Of a stretch of DNA of 64,000 nt, positions 15,034 to 23,526 are shown piece after piece. The notes beneath the pieces are model-generated. The model made no database searches and was not told where the DNA came from. It saw nothing but the letters and a program-made list of their open reading frames with translations. Location: the NCBI GenBank assembly GCA_964383325.1, contig CAYLGY010000002.1, forward strand, positions 1 through 64,000. Direction: 5' to 3'. The translations under genes and the position numbers were made by a program. Within the stretch, counting starts at the first letter, position 1, and each line of letters starts with the position of its first letter. This DNA comes from CAYLGY01 sp964383325 (GTDB lineage Bacteria; Pseudomonadota; Alphaproteobacteria; Rhizobiales; Rhizobiaceae).

Positions 15034-17364
15034 TTATCGCGACACGAAGCAGCCGGCGCCCGCGCTCTTCAGCTGCTCGCAAAGCGCATTGGCCTCGCTG
15101 CGGCTGCCCCCGGCGACACGCACGCGATAGAAGGTGCCGCGGCCCTCGATTTCGGCCGGGTAGATATTGACCGCCCTGCCCGCGACGAGATTGCCGTAGC
15201 GGCGGGCAATATCGGTATAGCTCGCCTGCGCCAGCTCGCGCGTCGGTTGCGAGGAGACCTGCACCCAATATTCGACTTCGCCCGCCGGGGCTGTTGGCGC
15301 GGAGGCGACTTGCGTTGCAGGCGCCGCCGGCGGATCAGCCGGCCTTTCGGCGACAGGCGACGGCGCCGCCGGCTGTGCTGTCGATGGGCTCGCGGCCGGC
15401 GCGGCCTCGGCACGCTCCGTGCGTGGCGCGGGCGTCGGCACGACCTCGCCGGCAGCGGAATCGTCCGTCGGGCCTGCGCCCGCCTCCGCCGCTGCGCCCG
15501 AAACTGCCGGGCTGGTCGGCGCGACGAGGGCGTCACTGCCCGTCGTGGTGCGCAATCCTTCAGCGGTCACGGGCGCGGCTTCCTCCTCGCGCGGAACCAG
15601 CGTGCCATCGGGCTTGACGATCAAGGTGCGCACCCGGCGCGGCTCGACCGTGACGAATTCCTCGGCCAGCGCACCGCGATCGGTCTCCTCCGGCAGGATC
15701 CGGTCCTCAGCCTTGGCCGGCTCCGGAACCGGGGCATCATCCACCGAAGCCGGGGAATCATCGGCCGGAACCGGCACGGCGGCCGGAACCTCGCCGGAAC
15801 TCGGCAGCACGACGCGCGGCTGCTCTGCCGTCGCGGCGGCAAGGTCGATCGGCTCCTCTTCGGTCGTGATCAAGGTCTGCTGGGCCGGCCTTTCGCTCTC
15901 GCCCTGCCCTGCAACCCGGTCGTAGACGGCCTTGTCCGCATTGGGCGCCATCGCCCCGCCGGGATTTTCGGGCTTGACCTTGAGCGGATCCGGATCGGCC
16001 TGAACCAGCGCCGGACCGTCGCCCCCGCCGCCATCGGAGAAGGCGAAATAGCCGATGCCGCCCGCAATCGCCACGGTGGCAACCGCTGCCGCGATCATCA
16101 GCCCGTAGCGGCGGCCATTGCCCTGCCCCGCTTCATCCTCATCCAGCGGCGCAAAGTAGAAATCGGGATCCTCCAGGTCCCCGTTGCCATAGCCTCGGGA
16201 TGCCTCCGGACCATAGGCCGGCTCCGCAAGGCTGATCTCGTCCAGTTCTGCAGGAGCGGCAACCCCGCCCCGATGGCCCGCAGACTGGGTGCTCGCACTG
16301 GAGGCAATCAGGAAATCCTCGAACTCGTCATCGCGAACCGGTTGCGCATTTGCTTGCGGCTCCTGCGCATACGCACCTTCATCAAGCTCATCCCTTTGTT
16401 GATCAAAGCCACCCAACTCATTGATATCCAGACTATATTCATTATCCAGATATGTATCGGCAGGAAGGTCCGCCCCCACTTCGAGCGGAATCTCCGGTAT
16501 GTCCAGATCGTCGCCCACCGGCTCGATCATGTCAGGCAATTCGGTGGTCTCGATCTCGGGAGCATCGCCGGCCATGGCCTCTTCCGGCGCAAATTCCGCC
16601 GGCTGAGCCGGAAGCTGTCCCTCCCCGTCCGCGAACATCTCCTCTTCGATCGGCACGCCGGCAGGATGCAGTGGCGGAGCCATGGAAGGCGCAACCGCTT
16701 CGTCCTCGGCCCATTGCTGCACAGGCACCGGCTCTGGCGTCTGGGGATGCGCTGCCTGGCTCAACCCGGCAATGACCTGGCTCAGCTCGTCCTCGAACTC
16801 CACCTCGGGGTCCTGCGGCGCAATTTCGTAAGGTTCGGGCGCCTCGGCCGTCATTGCCTCGGCCTCGTCAGGCTCCTCCCATGCCTGCGCCGACATGTGC
16901 TGCGCTGCGACGTCGCCGACCGGGTCGGCTGGCCCGACAATGGCCTCCCCGGCATCCGCGCTCACTTCCTCGTCGCCATGCGCTGGCGCCGTTTCCGTTT
17001 TGCCTCCGTCCAGCTCGGCCAGAAGCGCCTGCAACTGGCTCTCCAGGTCCACGGGGACCACGGGCTCGCCGGATTCCTGCGCCGGATCGGGTTCTTCCGC
17101 TCCCTCGGGGAAGGCCTCGCGCATCGCCGCGGCCAGATCGGCGGAGATTTCGGCTTCGCTTTCAGGCGCTTCGGGGCCGGGCTTGTGTTCCGGCAGATCG
17201 GAAAACGCACCCATCAGCTCGTTCTCGAGGTCGATGCCAGGTTCCTCTCCGGAGTTCCTGCCAACAGCCAGATCGAAGCGCATGATTTCCGAAAGCTCGG
17301 CGATCGGGTCATCTTCCTCGCGAGACGCAGGAATGTATCTGTCGGGTTGTTCGGGACCTGCCAT
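15034..17364 (-). CDS. SPOR-domain membrane protein with long acidic N-terminal region
   Basis: A 776-residue single-pass protein. Residues 1 to about 415 are strongly acidic and low in complexity (many Glu, Asp, Pro, Ala). One transmembrane helix follows at about 420–440 (GLMIAAAVATVAIAGGIGYF), then about 250 residues of Pro/Ala/Glu-rich periplasmic linker. A C-terminal SPOR domain (about 695–776) begins YWVQVSSQPTRELAQASY and includes YRVRVAGGSRSEANALCEQL and a terminal GAGCFVSR. SPOR domains bind denuded peptidoglycan glycans, often at division sites. The gene lies between argS and nagZ, the conserved alphaproteobacterial context. The ATG at 17364 follows GGGGAAAAT. The exact role is not known. 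Confidence 0.87.
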   Translation of the reverse strand: MAGPEQPDRYIPASREEDDPIAELSEIMRFDLAVGRNSGEEPGIDLENELMGAFSDLPEHKPGPEAPESEAEISADLAAAMREAFPEGAEEPDPAQESGEPVVPVDLESQLQALLAELDGGKTETAPAHGDEEVSADAGEAIVGPADPVGDVAAQHMSAQAWEEPDEAEAMTAEAPEPYEIAPQDPEVEFEDELSQVIAGLSQAAHPQTPEPVPVQQWAEDEAVAPSMAPPLHPAGVPIEEEMFADGEGQLPAQPAEFAPEEAMAGDAPEIETTELPDMIEPVGDDLDIPEIPLEVGADLPADTYLDNEYSLDINELGGFDQQRDELDEGAYAQEPQANAQPVRDDEFEDFLIASSASTQSAGHRGGVAAPAELDEISLAEPAYGPEASRGYGNGDLEDPDFYFAPLDEDEAGQGNGRRYGLMIAAAVATVAIAGGIGYFAFSDGGGGDGPALVQADPDPLKVKPENPGGAMAPNADKAVYDRVAGQGESERPAQQTLITTEEEPIDLAAATAEQPRVVLPSSGEVPAAVPVPADDSPASVDDAPVPEPAKAEDRILPEETDRGALAEEFVTVEPRRVRTLIVKPDGTLVPREEEAAPVTAEGLRTTTGSDALVAPTSPAVSGAAAEAGAGPTDDSAAGEVVPTPAPRTERAEAAPAASPSTAQPAAPSPVAERPADPPAAPATQVASAPTAPAGEVEYWVQVSSQPTRELAQASYTDIARRYGNLVAGRAVNIYPAEIEGRGTFYRVRVAGGSRSEANALCEQLKSAGAGCFVSR

Positions 17365-17475
17365 ATTTTCCCCATGCTTGCCGGCGCCGGTCAATTGCGA
17401 CGCGTAATCATCCTGTTGCCGCTACCAGAGCAATGTGGGCAAAAGGTGACGTTACTATTGCCTGTACTGTCGCGG

Positions 17476-19245
17476 CTAACGCATTTCTTCAGGCGCATCT
17501 GCCCCGATCAGGGTCAGGCCGGAGGTCAGCACATGCGCAACTGCACGCACCAGCCCCAGCCTGGCTGCGGTCAATTCTGGCTGGTCGGCTTTAATAAAGC
17601 GTAAGTCCTCGCGTTCCGTGCCCCGGTTCCAGTGCGCATGGAGCGAGGAGGCAAGATCATGGAGATAGAACGCCAGTCGATGCGGCTCGTAATGTAGCGC
17701 CGCGCCTTCGATCACGCGTGGATATTCGGCAAGCTTGCGGATCAGCGCAATTTCGCTTTCATCGGTGAGGAGATGGATGTGCCGCGCAATCTCGTTGCGC
17801 TCGGCCGGGCCCAGTGCCAGCTCCGCATCGGCCTGGCGCAAGACCGAATGGCACCGCGCCGAAGCATACTGGACATAGAAGACCGGATTGTCCTTGGACT
17901 GCTCCATCACCCTGGCAAAGTCGAAATCGAGCATTTCCATATTGCGGCGATAGACCATCATGAACCGCACCGGATCGCGGCCAACCTCGTCGACCACCTC
18001 GCGCAGCGTGACGAAATCGCCGGAACGCTTCGACATGCGCACCGGCTCGCCATCGCGGAACAGCCGCACCAGATTGTACAGCACGACGGTGAGGCGGGCG
18101 CGGCCATTGGCGAGCGCCTGGCTGAGAGCCTCCATCCGCTTTACATAGCCGCCATGATCGGCCCCGAGCACGAAGACCATCTCATCGAAGCCGCGATCCA
18201 GCTTGTCCTTGAAATAGGCGACATCGGCGGCGAAATAGGTGTAGCTGCCATCGGATTTCTGCAAGGGGCGGTCGATATCGTCGCCAACGGCGGTGGACCG
18301 GAACAGGACCTGTTCGCGATCCTCCCAGTCCTCGGGCTTCTGGCCCTTGGGCGGCGGCAGCTTGCCGCGATAGACGTGGCCCGAAAGCGTCAGCTCGTTG
18401 ATGGCGGTGCGGATTGCCCTTGCATTGTCCTCATGCAGGCGCCGTTCCGAGAAGAAGACGTCATGGCGCACATTCAGCGCCGCCAGATCGTCGCGGATCA
18501 TCGTCATCATCGCGTCGATCGCGCGGTTGCGCACGATCTCCAGCGCCTCCTCCTCCGGCATGGTCTTCAATTCGCCGCCGAATTCGGCCGCCAGTTGCTG
18601 GCCGACAGGCACGAGATATTCGCCCGGATAGAGGCCGGCCGGGATCTCGGCGATAGGCTCGCCCAGCGCCTCAAGATAGCGCAGCCATACCGAACGGGCG
18701 AGCACGTCGATCTGCGCGCCGGCATCGTTGATGTAGTATTCCTTGGTTACATCGCCGCCGGCAAAGTCGATGAGATTGGCGATCACGTCGCCGACAGCCG
18801 CGCCGCGGCAATGACCGACATGCATGGGTCCGGTGGGGTTGGCGGAGACATATTCCACATTGATCTTCTGGCCGCTCAGGGCGCGCGAGCGGCCGTAATC
18901 GGCGCCCGCCTCGAGGATGGATAGCAGATGCTGGTGCCAGAACTCAGCGGACAGGCGCAGATTGATGAAGCCCGGACCTGCAATGGACACGTCGGTGAAG
19001 ATCTCGCGGCCGCGCAGCGCCCCGGCGATTCGCTCGGCCAGCTCGCGCGGCTTCACGCCGGCGGCCTTCGCGAGCACCATGGCTGCATTGGTTGCGAGAT
19101 CGCCATGGCCAGCGTCCCGCGGCGGCTCGACCGTGATACGCGTATAGGGGGATTCCTCTTCCTCCCCTTCCGGAACGCCAAGCTGTTCCGCCGTCTCGAT
19201 GACAAGGGCGCGGATCGATGCGAATATGTTCATTTCTTGCATCAT
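17476..19245 (-). CDS. argS: Arginyl-tRNA synthetase
   Basis: A 589-residue class I aminoacyl-tRNA synthetase charging tRNA-Arg. The N-terminal Add-1 domain precedes the HIGH-type motif in VSANPTGPMHVGHCRGAAVGD (about residue 125–145). The KMSKS-type loop appears as RMSKRSGDFVTL. The C-terminal anticodon-binding DALR domain includes VQYASARCHSVLRQAD and ends GLTLIGADAPEEMR. Three nearby Met codons are possible starts (19245, 19242, 19233). MNIFASIRAL at 19233 is closest to homologues. It lies between dgt and the SPOR-domain gene, all on the minus strand. Confidence 0.96.
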   Translation of the reverse strand: MMQEMNIFASIRALVIETAEQLGVPEGEEEESPYTRITVEPPRDAGHGDLATNAAMVLAKAAGVKPRELAERIAGALRGREIFTDVSIAGPGFINLRLSAEFWHQHLLSILEAGADYGRSRALSGQKINVEYVSANPTGPMHVGHCRGAAVGDVIANLIDFAGGDVTKEYYINDAGAQIDVLARSVWLRYLEALGEPIAEIPAGLYPGEYLVPVGQQLAAEFGGELKTMPEEEALEIVRNRAIDAMMTMIRDDLAALNVRHDVFFSERRLHEDNARAIRTAINELTLSGHVYRGKLPPPKGQKPEDWEDREQVLFRSTAVGDDIDRPLQKSDGSYTYFAADVAYFKDKLDRGFDEMVFVLGADHGGYVKRMEALSQALANGRARLTVVLYNLVRLFRDGEPVRMSKRSGDFVTLREVVDEVGRDPVRFMMVYRRNMEMLDFDFARVMEQSKDNPVFYVQYASARCHSVLRQADAELALGPAERNEIARHIHLLTDESEIALIRKLAEYPRVIEGAALHYEPHRLAFYLHDLASSLHAHWNRGTEREDLRFIKADQPELTAARLGLVRAVAHVLTSGLTLIGADAPEEMR

Positions 19246-19281
19246 CGGGGTCGCTTCTTCTGAATCTGCACAGGCTGCGGC

Positions 19282-20472
19282 CTAGCCCAATTGCACATTG
19301 CGGTCAAACAGTCGTCGATATTCCTTCAGCGCATAGGTATCGGTCATTCCGGCAAGAAAGTCGCCGATATGGCGCGCCCGCACGGCGGCAGTCGCGTTCT
19401 CCATCCCCGACCGCCAATTCTCGGGCATGGCGCCGGGATCGGCCATGTAGGCATCGAACAGCTCGCTGACGACGCGCTCGGCCACTTCGCGCACCGCCAG
19501 CACGTCCGGATGGCGATAGAGGCGCTGGAAGAGAAATTCCTTCAACTCCTTCTCGCGCGCCTGCATCTCCTCGCCGAAGGCAACCAGCGCGCGCCCGGCA
19601 TCGCGCACCTCATCTGCCGATTCGGGCCGCAATTGCGCCAGCCCCGCCAGCGTGTTCGTCACCACATCCTCCACCATCGCGGTGATTTGTCGCCGGGTCA
19701 GTTCATGCACCATCCGCACCGGATCGAGCTGGGGATGGCGCGCGCGGATCTCGCCGAGGATCCGGGCGCAAAGCGGCACTTCCTCCAGCATTTCGAGATC
19801 GAGGAGACCCGAGCGCAGGCCATCGTCTATGTCGTGGGTATCATAGGCGATGTCATCGGCAATTGCGGCGCATTGCGCTTCGAGCGAGGCATGACGATGG
19901 AGATCGAGCGGGAAGGCCCGGTCAACGGCGAGAATGGCCGGCGACACCGGATCCGGCGGGGCATGCGGACCGGTCAGCGGCCCATTATGCTTGACGAGGC
20001 CTTCGAGCGTTTCCCAGGTGAGATTCAGCCCCTCGAAGGCGGCATAGCGATTCTCCAGCCGCGTGACGATGCGCAAGGACTGGGCGTTATGGTCGAAGCC
20101 GCCCCAGGGCGCCAACCGCTCGTTCAGGACGTCCTCGCCGGAATGGCCGAAGGGCGTGTGTCCGAAATCATGCACGAGCGCAACCGCCTCCGCCAGATCC
20201 TGATCGAGTCGCAGCGAGCGCGCCAGCGCCCGTGCTATCTGCGCCACCTCGATCGTATGGGTGAGCCGCGTGCGGTAATGGTCCATCTCGTGGGCGACGA
20301 AAACCTGGGTCTTGTGCTTCAGGCGGCGAAAGGCGGTACTGTGGATGATCCGGTCGCGGTCGCGCTGAAAGGCGGTGCGTGTCGGGCTATCGGGCTCAGG
20401 CACGCGCCGGCCGCGGCTTTGCTCGGGATGACAGGCATGGACGGCGCGCGGTTCGTAGCCATAGCCGATCAT
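19282..20472 (-). CDS. dgt: Deoxyguanosinetriphosphate triphosphohydrolase-like protein (HD domain)
   Basis: A 396-residue HD-superfamily phosphohydrolase of the Dgt type 2 class, which cleaves dNTPs to nucleoside and triphosphate in the cytoplasm. Seen are RTAFQRDRDRIIHSTAFRRLKHKTQVF near the N-terminus, TRLTHTIEVAQIAR (first metal His), ALVHDFGHTPFGHSGED (HD dyad and following His) and a downstream CAAIADDIAYDTHDIDDGL containing the last Asp. The ATG at 20472 is preceded by GAAGG at a good distance, whereas an upstream ATG at 20493 has no ribosome-binding site. It is divergent from erpA, as in most Hyphomicrobiales. Confidence 0.93.
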   Translation of the reverse strand: MIGYGYEPRAVHACHPEQSRGRRVPEPDSPTRTAFQRDRDRIIHSTAFRRLKHKTQVFVAHEMDHYRTRLTHTIEVAQIARALARSLRLDQDLAEAVALVHDFGHTPFGHSGEDVLNERLAPWGGFDHNAQSLRIVTRLENRYAAFEGLNLTWETLEGLVKHNGPLTGPHAPPDPVSPAILAVDRAFPLDLHRHASLEAQCAAIADDIAYDTHDIDDGLRSGLLDLEMLEEVPLCARILGEIRARHPQLDPVRMVHELTRRQITAMVEDVVTNTLAGLAQLRPESADEVRDAGRALVAFGEEMQAREKELKEFLFQRLYRHPDVLAVREVAERVVSELFDAYMADPGAMPENWRSGMENATAAVRARHIGDFLAGMTDTYALKEYRRLFDRNVQLG

Positions 20473-20508
20473 GCGAGAGCCTTCAGGTTCCATTGCGTTG
20501 CGGGCCCG

Positions 20509-20537
20509 TTGACTTGGCGCTGTCCGCTACATACCTT
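20509..20537 (+). promoter_or_regulatory. Possible sigma-70-type promoter for erpA
   Basis: TTGACT at 20509–20514 and TACCTT at 20532–20537, with a 17-bp spacer, about 62 bp before the erpA ATG. The -35 is good and the -10 is weak. Assigned by eye only. Confidence 0.3.
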
Positions 20538-20598
20538 TCCCTGAAAGGCACAGGCAAGCCCCGCCTCGCGGCGGACGGCATGAACCGCAGACAGACAG

Positions 20599-20925
20599 AT
20601 GCAGAAGATCGAACTCAGCGAGACGGCAGCCGCCCGGATCAACCAGATTCTCGCCCGCGAACCGGACAAGATCGCCCTGCGCATTGCTGTGGAAGGCGGC
20701 GGCTGTTCCGGCTTTTCCTACCATATCGACCTCACCGGCGAGCGCAATCCGGATGATGTAGCGATCGAGAGGGACGGCGCGACGGTGCTCATCGACGAGC
20801 TATCGCTGGTCTACATGGGCGGATCCGTCATCGATTTCGTCGACGACCTGATGGGCCAATCCTTCCAGATCCGCAACCCGAACGCCGTCGCGTCCTGCGG
20901 CTGCGGCACCAGCTTCTCGATCTAG
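20599..20925 (+). CDS. erpA: Iron-sulfur cluster insertion protein ErpA (A-type carrier)
   Basis: A 108-residue A-type Fe-S carrier that receives clusters from the scaffold and delivers them to apoproteins. The three invariant cysteine ligands are present: C36 in GGGCSGFSY, and C100 and C102 in the C-terminal ASCGCGTSFSI. The FVDDLMGQSFQIRNPNA segment is also conserved. It starts with ATG at 20599 and ends directly in a palindromic repeat (20926–20972) that probably serves as its 3' hairpin. Divergent dgt shares the 126-bp upstream region. Confidence 0.95.
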   Translation: MQKIELSETAAARINQILAREPDKIALRIAVEGGGCSGFSYHIDLTGERNPDDVAIERDGATVLIDELSLVYMGGSVIDFVDDLMGQSFQIRNPNAVASCGCGTSFSI

Positions 20926-20972
20926 CGCTTGATCCCGGAAAGTGGATGCCGCTTTCCGGACAAGATCAAGCG
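20926..20972. repeat. Palindromic repeat, family A (rhizobial REP-like), copy at erpA 3' end
   Basis: A near-perfect palindrome whose arms read CGCTTGATCCCGGAAAG and CTTTCCGGACAAGATCAAGCG around a short centre. It starts at the base after the erpA stop codon. The same core is found at 20988–21017 and in the tandem array at 44588–44890. As RNA it would form a long stem-loop between convergent erpA and folK. Confidence 0.8.
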
Positions 20973-20987
20973 CCAACAGGAAACAAT

Positions 20988-21017
20988 GGATCCCGGAAAG
21001 TGGGTGCCGCTTTCCGG
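20988..21017. repeat. Palindromic repeat, family A, partial second copy
   Basis: GGATCCCGGAAAGTGGGTGC followed by CGCTTTCCGG. This is the inner part of the same element as at 20926–20972, with the outer arm lost on the right. It lies in the gap before the folK 3' end. Confidence 0.7.
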
Positions 21018-21037
21018 CCCACGGCGACCCGACCGGA

Positions 21038-21535
21038 TCAGCACGGAAATGCGCGGCGGTCGAGCTTGTGGACGCCGCTTGCATCCAGCCTTCCCGCCAG
21101 CATTGCCACCGTTTCGCCACCGACCTGCACATCCGGGGCGATCTCGGCCAGCGGAACGAGGGCAAAGGCGCGCTCCGCAAGGCGCGGATGCGGGATTTCC
21201 AGCCCCTCCTCGCGCAGCGCCCGATCGCCGAACAGGAGGATGTCGATGTCGATGGTGCGCGGGCCCCACCGCTCGTCCCGCACGCGCTGCAGGGCGCGCT
21301 CCACCTCAAGGCAGTGCGCCAGCAATTGGCGAGGTGCAAGGCGGGTCGCCAGCTCGGCGGCGGCGTTGATGAAATCGGGCTGGTCCAGCCGCCCCCAGGG
21401 CGCGGTTCGATAGAGCGACGATGCCGCGACGATGCGGATCTGCGGGTGTCGGTCGAGCCGTGCCAGCGCTTCGGCAATGTTCCGCGCCGGATCGCCGAGA
21501 TTGCCCCCTAGCCCGATGAAGACCCGCTCGCTCAC
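21038..21535 (-). CDS. folK: 2-amino-4-hydroxy-6-hydroxymethyldihydropteridine pyrophosphokinase
   Basis: A 165-residue HPPK that transfers pyrophosphate from ATP to 6-hydroxymethyl-dihydropterin, the step before dihydropteroate synthase. Family signatures: VFIGLGGNLGDP at the N-terminus, SSLYRTAPWG, and the metal/ATP motif RWGPRTIDIDILLFG, followed by IPHPRLAERAFALVPL. The start is a GTG at 21535, four bases after the folB stop, with GAGGG just upstream. It is the last gene of the folP–folB–folK unit. Confidence 0.95.
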   Translation of the reverse strand: MSERVFIGLGGNLGDPARNIAEALARLDRHPQIRIVAASSLYRTAPWGRLDQPDFINAAAELATRLAPRQLLAHCLEVERALQRVRDERWGPRTIDIDILLFGDRALREEGLEIPHPRLAERAFALVPLAEIAPDVQVGGETVAMLAGRLDASGVHKLDRRAFPC

Positions 21536-21539
21536 CCCC

Positions 21540-21923
21540 TCATTCCGGCCAGGCAATCGTGACCTCGACATGATCGAGCACGCCGACAACCGGCGCCGCC
21601 GGCTTGCGGACCGTGACCTCGGCGCGCCGGATTTGCCCAAAACGCTCCGTCAGCGCCTGCGCGCAATCGAGGGCCAGCGTCTCGATGAGCCGCCGCCGCG
21701 TCCCGGTCACAATCCGTTCGATGACCTTGAAAACCTCCCCGTAATCTACTGTATGTTCGATGGAATCTTCCTCCAGCGACCCCGCCGGAACAACCTGCAG
21801 GCGCAGATCCACGTAGAATCTCTGCCCGAGTCGTTCTTCCTCTTCCAGCACGCCATGGCGGGCGAAGAAGGCGCAATTGCGCATCGAGATCCAGTAGGCG
21901 GGCCGTGCCTCAGCGTTGCTCAT
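21540..21923 (-). CDS. folB: Dihydroneopterin aldolase
   Basis: A 127-residue enzyme of folate synthesis that cleaves dihydroneopterin to 6-hydroxymethyl-dihydropterin and glycolaldehyde. It shows ARHGVLEEEERLGQRFYVDL (the conserved GxxxxE region), DSIEHTVDYGEVFKVIE, and a C-terminal AEVTVRKPAAPV containing the catalytic Lys context. The ATG at 21923 follows GGAAAGG and lies inside the end of folP (14-bp overlap). folP, folB and folK thus form one operon in pathway-related order. Confidence 0.94.
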   Translation of the reverse strand: MSNAEARPAYWISMRNCAFFARHGVLEEEERLGQRFYVDLRLQVVPAGSLEEDSIEHTVDYGEVFKVIERIVTGTRRRLIETLALDCAQALTERFGQIRRAEVTVRKPAAPVVGVLDHVEVTIAWPE

Positions 21924-22767
21924 GCAAGCCTTTCCTTTCCGGCGCATGCGAAAGCACGGCATCAGCCATACGCATCGCATCGATATTGATCGCCACCTCA
22001 TGGACGCGCACGATGGCCGCGCCCTTCATCCGCAGGATCGCCGTGGTGGCCGCCGTGCCCCAGTCGCGCACATCCCCGTCCCGTCCCGTTACAGCGCCGA
22101 TGAACCGCTTGCGCGAAGTGCCGGCGAGGATCGGATGGCCGAGCGCGTGCAACTCGTCGAAACGCGCCATGAGGCGCAGATTCTCCGCCGGGTCCTTGGC
22201 AAATCCGAAACCCGGATCGATCACGATGCGGTCGGCCCCGACCCCGGCGGCCGCGGCGATCTCCAGCCCGCGCGAAAGGAAGTGGAACTGGTCCTCGATG
22301 ACGTCGGGCAATTTCTGCCGGTCGCGGCCCGTATGCATGATGACCAGCCCGGCGCCGCTTGCCGCCGCGACCTCCGCAATGGCCGGATCGCGATGCAGGC
22401 CCCAGACATCATTCACCGCATGGGCGCCCGCCGCTACGGCTAGCCGGGCCGTTTCCGCGCGATAGCTGTCGACGGAGATCAGGCAATCGCCGCGCCGCGC
22501 CAGCGCCTCGATCACGGGCAGGATGCGGTCCTGCTCTTCCTGCGCGCTGACCGCCACGGCGCCGGGGCGCGTCGATTCTCCGCCAATGTCGATGATGTCG
22601 GCGCCCGCCGCGATCATGCGCTCCGCATGGGCGATTGCGCGGTCGGGACTGGCGTGGCGCCCGCCATCGGAAAAGGAATCCGGCGTCACATTCAGGACCC
22701 CCATGATCCGCCCCTGCGGGCCGAGATCCAGATGCCTGTCATGTGCGAGGTTCCAGCGATGCTGCAC
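21910..22767 (-). CDS. folP: Dihydropteroate synthase
   Basis: A 285-residue TIM-barrel enzyme joining hydroxymethyl-dihydropterin pyrophosphate to p-aminobenzoate, the sulfonamide target. Signatures: IMGVLNVTPDSFSDGG (residues 21–36), DIIDIGGESTRPGA, VNDVWG, VIDPGFGFAKDPAENL and GTSRKRFIGAVTG near residue 220. It opens the fol operon on the minus strand and is divergent from the DUF922 gene (127 bp between them). Confidence 0.96.
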   Translation of the reverse strand: MQHRWNLAHDRHLDLGPQGRIMGVLNVTPDSFSDGGRHASPDRAIAHAERMIAAGADIIDIGGESTRPGAVAVSAQEEQDRILPVIEALARRGDCLISVDSYRAETARLAVAAGAHAVNDVWGLHRDPAIAEVAAASGAGLVIMHTGRDRQKLPDVIEDQFHFLSRGLEIAAAAGVGADRIVIDPGFGFAKDPAENLRLMARFDELHALGHPILAGTSRKRFIGAVTGRDGDVRDWGTAATTAILRMKGAAIVRVHEVAINIDAMRMADAVLSHAPERKGLHEQR

Positions 22768-22894
22768 GGGGGCGGATTCCAGCTTCGGTCTGCCCCCTTT
22801 ATCCTGTCCCGCCCGACGAAATCAACTGGCCCGATGGCTTGCAGTTCCCCGTCCGCTACGCCAAGGTTGGCGCCCACCATCGCATGGATCGATC

Positions 22895-23524
22895 ATGAAG
22901 CGCGCGCCCATCCGCGGATCTTGCCTGCTCCTGTCGCTGCTGCTGATCGGCGGCAGCGCCGCAGCCGCTCCGTCACTCAGCAAGCGCTACACCCATTACA
23001 CGCTCACCAGTTCCAGCCTGGCCGGGCTCGAAGCCGAAATGGCCCGGCGTGGACCGCGCATCAGCGGCTCGGGCGAGCGCCACCCCGGCGCCACCCGCGT
23101 CGAGATCAAGGCGAGCGTCGACTACACGGCCGGCAGCGGGCGATGCTCCGTAAGCAAGGTGCGCGTTTCGGTCGATGCCCGCATCACCCTGCCGCGCTGG
23201 AAACCGCGCCGGATGCCTTCGTCCGAAGAACAATTGCTGTGGACGACTCTCGCCGCAGACATCAAGCGGCACGAAGAGCGGCATGTCGGCATTGCCATGA
23301 ACCATGCCCGCGAACTCGAACAGGCCATTGGCCAGGCCGAGGGTAGCCGGGATTGCACCCGGCTCGAAGCCCGGGTGGAACGGCTGACTGGCCAGATTCT
23401 CGAAAAGCACCGGCTGGCGCAGGACCGCTTCGACCGCATCGAGCGCATCAATTTCGAGGATCGTTTCGACCGATTGCTGAACTATCGACTGCAAAAGATT
23501 GAGAAGAAAAAGAAATCCCGCTGA
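22895..23524 (+). CDS. Secreted DUF922-family protein, predicted zinc-dependent protease
   Basis: A 209-residue protein with a clear N-terminal signal peptide (basic start MKRAPIRG, hydrophobic core LLLSLLLIG, cleavage near SAAAA). The mature part contains the DUF922 hallmark KRHEERHVGIAMNHARELEQ, where HEERH resembles a zinc-binding HExxH helix with Arg before His. Two other segments, YTLTSSSLAGLEAEMARRGP and RCSVSKVRVSVDARITLPRW, are typical of the family. The C-terminus is Lys/Arg-rich. It is a predicted periplasmic metalloprotease, but no activity is established. It is divergent from folP and ends 2 bp before the end of convergent fnr. Confidence 0.82.
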   Translation: MKRAPIRGSCLLLSLLLIGGSAAAAPSLSKRYTHYTLTSSSLAGLEAEMARRGPRISGSGERHPGATRVEIKASVDYTAGSGRCSVSKVRVSVDARITLPRWKPRRMPSSEEQLLWTTLAADIKRHEERHVGIAMNHARELEQAIGQAEGSRDCTRLEARVERLTGQILEKHRLAQDRFDRIERINFEDRFDRLLNYRLQKIEKKKKSR

Positions 23525-23526
23525 CT

